Positions 39,872 to 48,047 of a stretch of 64,000 nt of DNA are shown one piece after another. The stretch comes from a bacterium (GTDB lineage: Bacteria > Sumerlaeota > Sumerlaeia > SLMS01 > JAHLLQ01): positions 682,001-746,000 of the forward strand of contig JAHLLQ010000001.1 of assembly GCA_020444065.1 (NCBI GenBank), given 5' to 3'. The stretch's first letter is position 1, and each line of letters begins with the position of its first letter. The notes below the pieces were generated by a model. It did no database searches, was not told the DNA's origin, and saw only the letters and a program-made list of their open reading frames with translations. A program made the position numbers and the translations under genes.

Positions 39872-40729
39872 TTACATGTCGCCGGTATCTTCTTCGGCAG
39901 CCGGTTCGTTCTCCTCCGGTGCGGGAGCGGATTCCTTCGGCGCCTCTTCCGGTGCCTGGGCAGCGACTTCTTCGACGTCGAGAGCAGGAATCACAACCGG
40001 GATCACCGGGTCATCATTGGTGTCGTCCTTTGCGGCTCCCGGCAGAACGTGGAGCAGGACGATGCCAAGCAGATCGCCGTTTTCCCGGAAAACAGGAACG
40101 CCAGGACCGCCGGTCACAATCTCAGAGTCCGTGATGTAGAACTTGCGCGGCTTCTCGATCACGCCCTGAATCTCGCCGGTCATTCCGATGGCGATGCGCT
40201 TGGCCGTTTTTCCCATGCGCGCGATCGTGAAGATGGGTTCCATGACATCGGCTTCGGCATGCTTCGAGAGGTCGATGAAGCTGAATGGCTCGTCCTGCTT
40301 TTCGATCGGTCGCAGGAACGCCATGTCGAGATCGCGATCGCGCAGGACGACCGTTGCATCGATCTCATCGTTGTTCGGCATGATGTACTTGATGGACTTC
40401 ACGGTGCTCGTGTAGCTCATGTCCTCGGTGCGGGAGCCCATCATGCGCTCGTAGGTTGCGCCTGGATCGACCGATGACAGCGACGTGATGACAAGGCCAT
40501 CGTCGCCGATCACGACACCGAACACCTCGTCCTTGTTTTCCTGTTCCTGCTGGTTGCCGCCGTAGCTGTACTTCACGCTCAGGACAACCTCGACCGTAAT
40601 GACTGCGTCCCCCTTTTCCTTCAGGGCCTTGCGCGCCGCGTCGTGAACTTCGGCGGAGGCAACTGAGGTGAGGGTCAGGACTGCAGCCAGCAGCCAGAGA
40701 GCTGTCGTACTTGCCTTGCGAATCATCAT
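39872..40729 (-). CDS. Exported trypsin-fold pseudo-protease
   Basis: A 285-residue protein with a signal peptide (about 1-26). The core resembles an HtrA-type protease: FGVVIGDDGLVITSLSSVDP, RDRDLDMAFLRPI, then IVTGGPGVPVFRENGDLLGI. The catalytic histidine is replaced in the LVITSLSSV strand, where active enzymes have TNxHV. The nucleophile serine is replaced in GGPGVPV, where GNSGGP is expected. The Asp position (DLDMAFL) is kept. The C-terminal tail is Glu/Ala/Pro-rich. It is probably a binding or regulatory partner. It follows the active HtrA-like gene by 54 bases in the same direction, so an adaptor role is plausible. Confidence 0.7.
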   Translation of the reverse strand: MMIRKASTTALWLLAAVLTLTSVASAEVHDAARKALKEKGDAVITVEVVLSVKYSYGGNQQEQENKDEVFGVVIGDDGLVITSLSSVDPGATYERMMGSRTEDMSYTSTVKSIKYIMPNNDEIDATVVLRDRDLDMAFLRPIEKQDEPFSFIDLSKHAEADVMEPIFTIARMGKTAKRIAIGMTGEIQGVIEKPRKFYITDSEIVTGGPGVPVFRENGDLLGIVLLHVLPGAAKDDTNDDPVIPVVIPALDVEEVAAQAPEEAPKESAPAPEENEPAAEEDTGDM

Positions 40730-40783
40730 GGAAAGTCCCTTTCCGGATTTGAGGTGCCGCGGAGTTTCTCCCTCCCCCACGGG

Positions 40784-42853
40784 TTACTTCGATGAGCCGG
40801 CTGTGCGATCCCAACTCGGTTCGATTTCGATGAACGCCTGCTGCGTGCCGCGACGGATTTCGAAGACGACGGAGTTCGGCTCTGTCTCGTGCACACGGTC
40901 CATCTGCTCTTCCACGTCCTTCAGTGTTGTGACCTTGTGGGCGTCAATCGCCAGCAGAACATCGCCCACATGCAGACCAGCCAGTGAGGCCCATCCCCCG
41001 CGCGTAACGGAGTCGACGAGGATGTTCACGTCTGCGTCCCCATTTTGCGGGTCTTGGCGATCATAGTATGTCGTCTCGCGAACGATGAATTCAAAATCCA
41101 AGTCCCGGAAGCGGGCCATCTCGCGAACGGTTTCCGGCGAGGGGCCAAGCTTCCACGTGACATTCATCTTCTCGCCATCGCGCAGCACGGTGAATTCGGC
41201 TTCGGTGCCGATGCGATATTCGCGAATCATCGTGCGGAAAACTTCCGTGTCATGTGCCTGACTGGCTTCGATCACGGTCCCATCCAGTTGCGTGATCACA
41301 TCACCGACTTCGAGCGGGAAGTCCTCTGGAATGTCGCCATAGACGCGCGTGACACGAACGCCCTTCTTGCCTTTCAGGTCGAGCTTCTCGGCAAGGTCTT
41401 TCGTCAGTACCTGCGTCTCGATCGGCAGCCAGGCCTTGCGCACTTCCACGCCAGGATCGTCGAGTTCATCGATGCCGACGTCCACGACGGTGAGGAAGTT
41501 CTCACCCTTGCGTTCGTACTCAACGAGCGTCGGTACTGTCTCTTCCGAATCGCCGACATTTTCCTCCGTCCAGGAAATCAAATCGTCGGCGCTGTTGATT
41601 TCGCGATCGCCGACGCGCACGATCACATCGCCGCCGCGAATTTCGGGTTCGGCCTTCGCAACCGGACCGCCCGGTCGTGTTGAAGTCACGATGACGCCCT
41701 GGCGGCTGTCGCGGGCGAGGGAAAGCTGTGTCCACAAGGACAAGTCGCGTCCAGTCAGACCCCATGCCCGGAATTCCTCCGTTGGAGGAAGCGCCGGCTC
41801 GCGTTCGATCGCAGTCAGATCAATCGTCATCTCGTTTCCATCGCGCAGAATGACAACGGGAACGGCTTTGCCAATTGGCAAGTTTGCGATCACGTTGTTC
41901 AACGTCGGCATGTCTTCGAGGAAGCGCGCCTCAACGGGCTGGCCGGCGATCGACAGCACAATGTCGCCGCTCTGGAATCCGGCTTTCTCGGCGGGGGAAT
42001 CGCTTTGCACGCCGGCGACCAGGACTCCTTCGCGAATCGGTGCGTCTTTCAATTGCGGCTGGAAGTTCAAACCGATGTAGGCGCGACGAACGTATTCGTT
42101 CTCAATCAGTTCAAAGGCGACCTTCTTTGCAAGGTTGCCCGGAATGGCTCCCGCAAGGCCCCAGCTGAGTTCATTCACGCCGATGATCTCGCCGTTCATG
42201 TTCACGAGCGGACCGCCGGAGTTGCCTCCGTAGATCGCGGCGTCGTGACCGATCCAGCGAACGAGTTCGCCGACGTTTTCGCCGTCGAGTCGAAAGGCCG
42301 AGTTGGCGAAGATCGAAGGGATGATCATTTCGGCGTTGCTGATCACGCCGAGCGTCACGGACTGCGAAAGGCCGAGCGGACTGCCGAGCGCCAGCACGCG
42401 GTCGCCGACTTCGAGTTCATCAGAGTTGCCGAATCGCGCGACTGGAAAGGTCTGCGGTGTGTCGGGCTGCAACTTGATGATTGCGATATCCGTCGCGGGA
42501 TCGGTCCCGATCAAAATGGCCGGGACCTCTTCGCGATTCGGCATCGTGCAGAGGAGACGCACGGCGTTTCCTGCGACATGATGATTCGTCATCACGTAGC
42601 CGTCCGGCGTGATGATCGTGCCACTGCCGAATGCGACGCTCTTGAACTCGCGCCCTTCGTAGTAGGCGGGTTCGACAACCTGAATACGAACCAGCGATGG
42701 TTTGACGTGATCGACGGCATTCTCGAGTTGCGCGCGCTCGACGCGGGTCAGCTCTGCCGAGCTGGTTGCGCAACCGACCGCGAAGATTGCCATGCTCAGC
42801 AGCAGTACCCCAATGGCTGCTGCAGGCCTCCAAGCCCTCGGTGAAATCTGCAT
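40784..42853 (-). CDS. HtrA/DegP-like serine protease lipoprotein with several PDZ domains
   Basis: A 689-residue protein with lipobox AVGC (Cys 28). The trypsin-like domain keeps the triad: TNHHV (His 92), ATDIAII (Asp 122) and GGNSGGP (Ser 212). At least three PDZ-like regions follow. The first reads LVAGVQSDSPAEKAGFQSGD, the second VTSTRPGGPVAKAEPEIRGG and the last VTRGGWASLAGLHVGDVLLA. A fourth, VTRVYGDIPEDFPLEVGDVI, lies between. DegP has two PDZ domains, so this is an enlarged version. It would act in the periplasm in envelope protein quality control, useful for a cell exporting many cytochromes. ATG chosen with a GGGAGAG site. The gap up to thrS's end holds only a hairpin. Confidence 0.9.
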   Translation of the reverse strand: MQISPRAWRPAAAIGVLLLSMAIFAVGCATSSAELTRVERAQLENAVDHVKPSLVRIQVVEPAYYEGREFKSVAFGSGTIITPDGYVMTNHHVAGNAVRLLCTMPNREEVPAILIGTDPATDIAIIKLQPDTPQTFPVARFGNSDELEVGDRVLALGSPLGLSQSVTLGVISNAEMIIPSIFANSAFRLDGENVGELVRWIGHDAAIYGGNSGGPLVNMNGEIIGVNELSWGLAGAIPGNLAKKVAFELIENEYVRRAYIGLNFQPQLKDAPIREGVLVAGVQSDSPAEKAGFQSGDIVLSIAGQPVEARFLEDMPTLNNVIANLPIGKAVPVVILRDGNEMTIDLTAIEREPALPPTEEFRAWGLTGRDLSLWTQLSLARDSRQGVIVTSTRPGGPVAKAEPEIRGGDVIVRVGDREINSADDLISWTEENVGDSEETVPTLVEYERKGENFLTVVDVGIDELDDPGVEVRKAWLPIETQVLTKDLAEKLDLKGKKGVRVTRVYGDIPEDFPLEVGDVITQLDGTVIEASQAHDTEVFRTMIREYRIGTEAEFTVLRDGEKMNVTWKLGPSPETVREMARFRDLDFEFIVRETTYYDRQDPQNGDADVNILVDSVTRGGWASLAGLHVGDVLLAIDAHKVTTLKDVEEQMDRVHETEPNSVVFEIRRGTQQAFIEIEPSWDRTAGSSK

Positions 42854-42997
42854 GTTCACTCTCCCAGAATGTGATGGGCGGATCCCGTTGAAGATGGACC
42901 GGATTGGACCGTCTGAAGTTTGGAACCGCCCGATGCTCTGTCCAGAGCGCATTCGCCGTCAGCGGGTGTCAATTGCAACCTCGGAACACCCAGCAAG

Positions 42998-43035
42998 AAC
43001 GAATCGCCCCGGAATGTCCGGAGCGATTCGCGTTC
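42998..43035 (-). terminator. Hairpin after thrS, probable terminator
   Basis: An imperfect long stem (AACGAATCGC...CCGGA paired with TCCGG...GCGATTCGCGTT) with a short loop. It lies about 45 bases past the thrS stop. The T tract is weak. Confidence 0.5.
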
Positions 43036-43079
43036 CAATTGTCGGCTTGTCTTCCGAGGCGATGAAATCGCCTGCGGGA

Positions 43080-45248
43080 TTACTGGGACTCGAAGAGTTT
43101 CTGCTTCTCGCTATTGATGCGATCGAGGAATTCCTGCAACGGCGTGGAGCCTTCGTCGCCTTTGCGTGAACGCACTGCGACGGCGCGATTCGCCTCTTCC
43201 TGCTCCCCGACAATGAGCATGTAGGGCACTTTGTCCATGCGCGCATCGCGGATCTTTGCACCGATCTTGTCATCGCGCCAATCGCCCTGCGCACGAACGC
43301 CTTCCTTCCGCAGGATGTCGTACACTTCACGGCCGTAGTCGAGATACTTCTCGCTGATGGTCAGGACGCGAACCTGTTCCGGTGCCAGCCAGACGGGGAA
43401 CGCGCCGGCGTAGTGCTCGATCATCATTCCCATGAAGCGCTCGAACGAACCGTACAGCGCACGGTGCACGACGACTGGCGTCTTCTCCGAGCCGTCCGCA
43501 GCAGTGTAATGCAGTTCGAAACGCGCCGGCAGTTGGTAATCGAGCTGAATGGTTGCAACCTGGTGTTCGCGGCGAAGAACATCGCGGACAATGAAGTCGA
43601 TCTTCGGGCCATAGAACGCGCCGTCACCTTCGTTGACGGTGTAGTCGAGGCCGTTCGCTTCGATGGCTTCCTTGAGGGCGGCCTCGGCGTGATCCCATTG
43701 CTCCTTGGTGCCCATCGCCTTTTCCGGGCGGGTGGAAAGGAAGACGTGGGCGAACTCCATCTCGAAGGTGCCATAGACGGCGCGCACCATGCCGATGACG
43801 CGCTTGATCTCTTCGGCGATCTGTTCTTCCTCGACGAAGATGTGCGCGTCGTCCTGACAGAACTGACGCACGCGAGTCAGGCCGGAGAGCGTTCCGGAGG
43901 GCTCGTTGCGATGCAGCACGCCCTGGTCGGAGATCCGCAACGGCAGCTCACGATAGCTACGCCGACGGTCGCGGAAGATCAGCATGTGCGATGGGCAGTT
44001 CATTGGCTTCAGGGCGTAGATGTCGCCTTCCTGGCTGCGAAGCGTCACGAAAATGCCGGCGCGCTTCTCGAACAGGTTCCAGTAGCGATCCTTGAAGACG
44101 GCGCTCTTGTCGAGCATCACGGAAAGACGCTCGCCGGGGGCCGACTTGCCCTCAAGATGTGGCTCGATGCGGGCCCAATCCTTCTCGTCCTCGCGCGCTT
44201 CGGCTTCGAGCTTCTCTGCCCACTCGGCGATCTCCGCATCGTCGAGGATGTGATGCTCCTGGCCAGGGACGATGAACATGTCATCGCGGAAGTGCTTCCA
44301 GTGACCGGAACACTCGAAGAGATCCTTGCGGAAAAGCATCGGCGTGAAGACTTCATCGTAGCCTTCGCGGACGTGCAGTTCGGTGCTCATGTTCTTCAGC
44401 ACATCGTAGAGGATCTTCCCCTTCGGAAGCCAGATGGTCTCGCCGGGAGTCCATTCGTGGTGCATGAACAGGCCAAGCTCGCGACCGATTCGCCGGTGGT
44501 CGCGCTTGCGCGCTTCCTCGAGGAAGTTGATGTACTGCTTCAGTTCCTTCTTGTTGGCGAAGGCGGTTCCTCGGATTCGGGTCAACTGATCGTTGCGGGC
44601 GTCGCCCTTCCAGTAGGCGCCGGCGGTCGTGAGAAGCTTGAACGCCTGGAACACTCCGGTGCTCGGGACGTGCGGCCCGCGGCACAGGTCGATGAACTCG
44701 CCCTGCTGGTAGACCGAGATCGTATCGCCCTCGGGGATGGCCTGGAGGATGTGGACTTTGTACTTCTCGCCACGCTTCTGAAAGAGCTCGATGGCCTCTT
44801 CGCGCGACAGCTCGCTGCGCTCGATCGGAAGGTTCTCCTTCACGATCTTCTCCATCTCCGCCTCGATCCGCGGGAAGTCCTCGGTCGTGGCAGGCGGCAG
44901 CATTCGGATATCGTAGAAGTAGCCTTCGTCGGTGGGCGGACCGTCTTCCAGCATCGCATCGGGCCACAGGCGCTTGACCGCCTGAGCCATCAGGTGCGTG
45001 CAGGAGTGACGCAGGACCTCGAGTCCTTCCGGCTGGCGGGCCGTCAGGATGGCGACTTCGGAGTCTTCCGCGATCGGAGCATTGAGATCCCGGGCCTCGC
45101 CGTTGACCTGGATGGCAAGCGCAGCCTTGGCCAGGCCGGGGCCGATGGCCTCGGCGACCTCACGGCCAGTCGGCGCGTGATCGAACTCGATGGTCTTCCC
45201 ATCCGGGAGCGTAATCACCACCTTGGAAAGCGTTTCTTGAGAACTCAT
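43080..45248 (-). CDS. thrS: Threonyl-tRNA synthetase
   Basis: Charges tRNA-Thr with threonine. The 722-residue protein is longer than the usual 640 or so. It has the TGS domain (about 8-70), the second additional domain with HSCTHLMAQAVKRLWPDAM (HxxxH editing motif), motif 1 around GETIWLPKGKILYDVL and the zinc ligand in MNCPSHMLIF. Motif 2 reads YRELPLRISDQGVLHRNEPS, with FCQDDAHIFV after it. The anticodon-binding C-terminus includes VWLAPEQVRVLTISEKYLDY. The start ATG gives MSSQETLSKVVI. The extra length appears to lie in the middle, around the FRDDMFIVPGQEHHILDDAE insertion of about 75 residues. It is monocistronic by its flanking hairpins. Confidence 0.97.
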   Translation of the reverse strand: MSSQETLSKVVITLPDGKTIEFDHAPTGREVAEAIGPGLAKAALAIQVNGEARDLNAPIAEDSEVAILTARQPEGLEVLRHSCTHLMAQAVKRLWPDAMLEDGPPTDEGYFYDIRMLPPATTEDFPRIEAEMEKIVKENLPIERSELSREEAIELFQKRGEKYKVHILQAIPEGDTISVYQQGEFIDLCRGPHVPSTGVFQAFKLLTTAGAYWKGDARNDQLTRIRGTAFANKKELKQYINFLEEARKRDHRRIGRELGLFMHHEWTPGETIWLPKGKILYDVLKNMSTELHVREGYDEVFTPMLFRKDLFECSGHWKHFRDDMFIVPGQEHHILDDAEIAEWAEKLEAEAREDEKDWARIEPHLEGKSAPGERLSVMLDKSAVFKDRYWNLFEKRAGIFVTLRSQEGDIYALKPMNCPSHMLIFRDRRRSYRELPLRISDQGVLHRNEPSGTLSGLTRVRQFCQDDAHIFVEEEQIAEEIKRVIGMVRAVYGTFEMEFAHVFLSTRPEKAMGTKEQWDHAEAALKEAIEANGLDYTVNEGDGAFYGPKIDFIVRDVLRREHQVATIQLDYQLPARFELHYTAADGSEKTPVVVHRALYGSFERFMGMMIEHYAGAFPVWLAPEQVRVLTISEKYLDYGREVYDILRKEGVRAQGDWRDDKIGAKIRDARMDKVPYMLIVGEQEEANRAVAVRSRKGDEGSTPLQEFLDRINSEKQKLFESQ

Positions 45249-45309
45249 TTTTGCGTGTGTCCCCTCTGCGTGTTGGACTGGTCGATTGTTCCCGCCGGAC
45301 CACGAAAAA

Positions 45310-45341
45310 CCCCGCGCCGGGATGAACCCTTTAGCGCGGGG
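45310..45341 (-). terminator. Terminator after the response regulator gene
   Basis: A stem CCCCGCGC / GCGCGGGG with a 16-base loop, followed on the minus strand by TTTTTCG. It separates the small response regulator from thrS. Confidence 0.8.
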
Positions 45342-45378
45342 GAGTTATCGGACCAAGCGGTGTTCCGTCACTCCCCGT

Positions 45379-45771
45379 TCAGGGGAGTGTTGTCTCCGAA
45401 TCGCGTAGTGCAAGTTGCACCTTGGTCAGCAAGTCATTGTAGTCGAAGGGCTTTACGATATAGTACTGGGTTCCCATATCCAAAGCCTTGCGGATCTTCG
45501 ACTTATCCGAGATGCCGGTCAGAAACACGACCGGGACGGCAGCAGTGCGCTCGTTGTTCTTGAGCTCTGCCAGGACCTCGAAGCCGTCCATCTCCGGCAT
45601 CATCATGTCGAGAATGACGAGATCAGGCACATTTTCCTGTGCCTGAGCGAGCGCGTCGGGGCCATTGGTGGCCGTCGAAACGTCGTACTCTTCTTTAAGA
45701 GCCGTTTTGAGAATGAGGAGAACGTCGTTCTCGTCATCCACTGCCAGAATCTTTGGTTTTTCAGGCGCCAT
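45379..45771 (-). CDS. Single-domain response regulator (CheY-like)
   Basis: A 130-residue receiver with all key positions. The acidic pair is in ILAVDDENDVLLIL, the phospho-acceptor in LVILDMMMPEMDGFEV, the threonine in VPVVFLTGISD and the Lys-Pro in YYIVKPFDYNDLL. It has no output domain and must act by protein contact or pass phosphate onward. No kinase gene adjoins. It ends at a strong terminator just before thrS in the same direction. Confidence 0.93.
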   Translation of the reverse strand: MAPEKPKILAVDDENDVLLILKTALKEEYDVSTATNGPDALAQAQENVPDLVILDMMMPEMDGFEVLAELKNNERTAAVPVVFLTGISDKSKIRKALDMGTQYYIVKPFDYNDLLTKVQLALRDSETTLP

Positions 45772-45921
45772 TTGATCCCAATCCTTGCGACTGGCTTTCG
45801 CCTCCTATCCCGCTCCAATCCGGCGGCAGAGGTCAATGGTTTTCCCATTGCTGAGTGGACGCCAAAACATTGACGCCCGGTGATATCGCACGATGGAATA
45901 AGCGCACGGAGGACGTGTCCC

Positions 45922-46425
45922 ATGGGTTTGAGGCAATGGCTTTTCATGCGGCGGTTCAAGGATTGGCCGGAGACACGGCAATGTCCGCTGACGCTGACCG
46001 TATCTCCGCCAAAGGTGAATCGGATGGAATTCGGCTCGCCACTCTCGATGGCGCGGGCTTTTGGCAGGCCCACCGGGGGATTCGCCGCGACGCAGGAAAC
46101 CGAACTCCAGTTCGCCCAACACGGACTGGTTTTGGGATTCGGCCGGGATGGGCTGGAGAGCATCGACCTCTACTTTACGCCCCAGGCGCACATCCCCGAC
46201 ATCTCCCCCGCCGAGGCCATGCTGCAGGTCGGGCCCGAGGAGCTGGCGCTGTCGGCAGCGACGACCTTCGAGCAAGTCACCGATCTTCTGGGGAAACCCG
46301 AAGTCAACGAGGTAATCCATGGCGGCGAGCGCAGCCTGTCGTATTTCCCCGAAGACAAGTATGAACTCGTGATGGAATGGAACTCGGTCGGCGAGTTGGA
46401 GGAAGTGACGCTTTGGGTGAGGTAG
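45922..46425 (+). CDS. Hypothetical protein
   Basis: A 167-residue protein of unknown family starting MGLRQWLFMRRFKDWPETRQ, with a GGAGG site nine bases upstream. It has repeated short segments of mixed beta character (LTLTVSPPKVNRMEFGSPLS, LQFAQHGLVLGFGRDGLESI, YELVMEWNSVGELEEVTLWV) and a helical ATTFEQVTDLLGKPEV stretch. The latter resembles small bacterial proteins that compute with a conserved GxP-type turn. No signal peptide is seen. It is divergent from the response regulator. Function unknown. Confidence 0.7.
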   Translation: MGLRQWLFMRRFKDWPETRQCPLTLTVSPPKVNRMEFGSPLSMARAFGRPTGGFAATQETELQFAQHGLVLGFGRDGLESIDLYFTPQAHIPDISPAEAMLQVGPEELALSAATTFEQVTDLLGKPEVNEVIHGGERSLSYFPEDKYELVMEWNSVGELEEVTLWVR

Positions 46426-46524
46426 GGAGTGGCCTGAACTCGCTACCTCATTCCCCCTCGACGCGAGGCTCGCACTTCGATAGATGAGCGCTACGTTCAA
46501 ATCTGTCGGAGTTTGCGTCCAACC

Positions 46525-47967
46525 ATGCAAAGACGCGATCGGTTGCTTGTTTTGGCAGCCGCTGTTCTTGTGGTGGCGGCCTGGGCCTTTCGGATCTCAC
46601 ACGACATCGTGTGGATCTCGACGGATGGTCTCGTGCGGTTTGTCATGGCACGGGGCATCGTGGCGGGCGACTACATTCTGACCCCGGATACATTCTGGCT
46701 GCCTTTGCCGCTTTTCTGGCAAGCGGCGTTCATGAAGTCGATCCCGTTCGGTGGTCCGGCATTGCAGGCGGTATCTTCACTGGTTGCGATCATCCTGGCG
46801 CTGTTGATTGTGGGGATTCCGTCGAAGTCTCGGGCGGACACATGGGACTGGGGACCGGCGGGGAGTTGCCTTCTTCTGACGATTCCGATGGTGTTTGGAT
46901 TCACGACTTCGTTCCTCGCCGAGCCTCTCTGCCTGCTGTTGCTTTGCGCCGCTCTGCGATTGTTCTTCGCGCTGCTGGAGGAATTCTCTCTCGGACGCGC
47001 CGCACTGCTGCTCGTTGTGCTGGCGGGATTAGAGCTATCCCGCTACGAGTCGTGGATCAGTTCCATCGCGCTGTGGGCGGTGCTCTTCATTCTCCTCTTG
47101 CGGAGAAAACAGGGCAACGTGTTGCCGATCGGAATTGGCGGAATGGTCCTGCTGTTACTCCTGCCATTGGGATGGTTGGCGGTAAATCATTACGCTCAAG
47201 GGTCTTGGCATCATCCGTTTGAGTTGGCTGAGGAACGGGCATTGGCGCTCAGCGTCGCCGATCGGTTGATGCTGGCATTCCGGTCGATTGCCGGCGGAGC
47301 GATGATTCTCCTCCCTCTTGCGATTTGGGGATTTCTGAAGGTGGAAAGAAAGCGTCGATACGTGATGGCGCTGCCCCTGTTGTGTCTATCGCTCCCCTAC
47401 TTGTACATGATGCTCTCCAATCAAGTGGGATGCGTTTATCCGGAGCGCTTCGCATTGCCGATCCTGGTCGCGCTGTTGCCATTTGGGATCGCAGGGTACG
47501 AAGCCATCGGCAAAGCCCTCAGCCGGAGGCGATTGGACGTCTGGTGGTGCGTTCCCGTCGCAGGCGCTGTCCTGGCCATTCTTCTGAGCTCGTTCGATCC
47601 TCCCCCGACCCACGACCGCGAAGCGCATCGCCGGGCAAAGCGAATCGCGGAGGAATTGCGCAAGGGGGAGGCTGCGATGATCTATGATTTTGGCGATTCA
47701 GCCGAGGCGGAGTACGACCTGCAGTTCTTCCGCGCCTGCAACGAGCCGAAGATCACGTTGATGGCCGGGGAATGGTTTGGTGATCGGCTGCGGAAGGAGC
47801 CGGATCTGCGGGAGCATTTGAACTTCCGAGTCGTCCTCTTCAGGAAGGAGGAGAGCCTTGACCTTTCCGGCCTGGACCGGAATGCCTGCCGATTCGTTCC
47901 GTTGCACAATGGATGGCGACTGGCGACAGAGGATTGGGCGCTGGCCGAGGCCCTCTTGGGAGAATAG
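46525..47967 (+). CDS. Polytopic membrane protein, possible GT-C glycosyltransferase
   Basis: A roughly 480-residue protein with about ten hydrophobic helices and a soluble C-terminal part of about 100 residues. The first extracytoplasmic loop has WISTDGLVRFVMARGIVAGD, resembling the DGxxR region of GT-C (family 39/PMT-like) enzymes that use lipid-linked sugars. A further helix pair contains LELSRYESWISSIALW. The soluble end (EGAAMIYDFGD-like segment, then FFRACNEPKITLMAGEWFGD) is not recognised. ATG chosen over a TTG 12 bases upstream. It lies alone between the hypothetical gene and the FHA phosphatase gene, about 80 bases from the latter. GT-C assignment is tentative. Confidence 0.65.
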   Translation: MQRRDRLLVLAAAVLVVAAWAFRISHDIVWISTDGLVRFVMARGIVAGDYILTPDTFWLPLPLFWQAAFMKSIPFGGPALQAVSSLVAIILALLIVGIPSKSRADTWDWGPAGSCLLLTIPMVFGFTTSFLAEPLCLLLLCAALRLFFALLEEFSLGRAALLLVVLAGLELSRYESWISSIALWAVLFILLLRRKQGNVLPIGIGGMVLLLLLPLGWLAVNHYAQGSWHHPFELAEERALALSVADRLMLAFRSIAGGAMILLPLAIWGFLKVERKRRYVMALPLLCLSLPYLYMMLSNQVGCVYPERFALPILVALLPFGIAGYEAIGKALSRRRLDVWWCVPVAGAVLAILLSSFDPPPTHDREAHRRAKRIAEELRKGEAAMIYDFGDSAEAEYDLQFFRACNEPKITLMAGEWFGDRLRKEPDLREHLNFRVVLFRKEESLDLSGLDRNACRFVPLHNGWRLATEDWALAEALLGE

Positions 47968-48047
47968 ACGAGGCAATATCCGGCCTCGACACCTGCTCGG
48001 CTTTTGTGGCAGGTTGATCCCACGCTGACAGAAGCAGGAGCAGTCTG

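Noticed and set aside
43413-45563. A 716-codon open frame on the plus strand opposite thrS
   Set aside because: It is an antisense shadow of a GC-rich synthetase gene; its translation has no domain and thrS is unambiguous.
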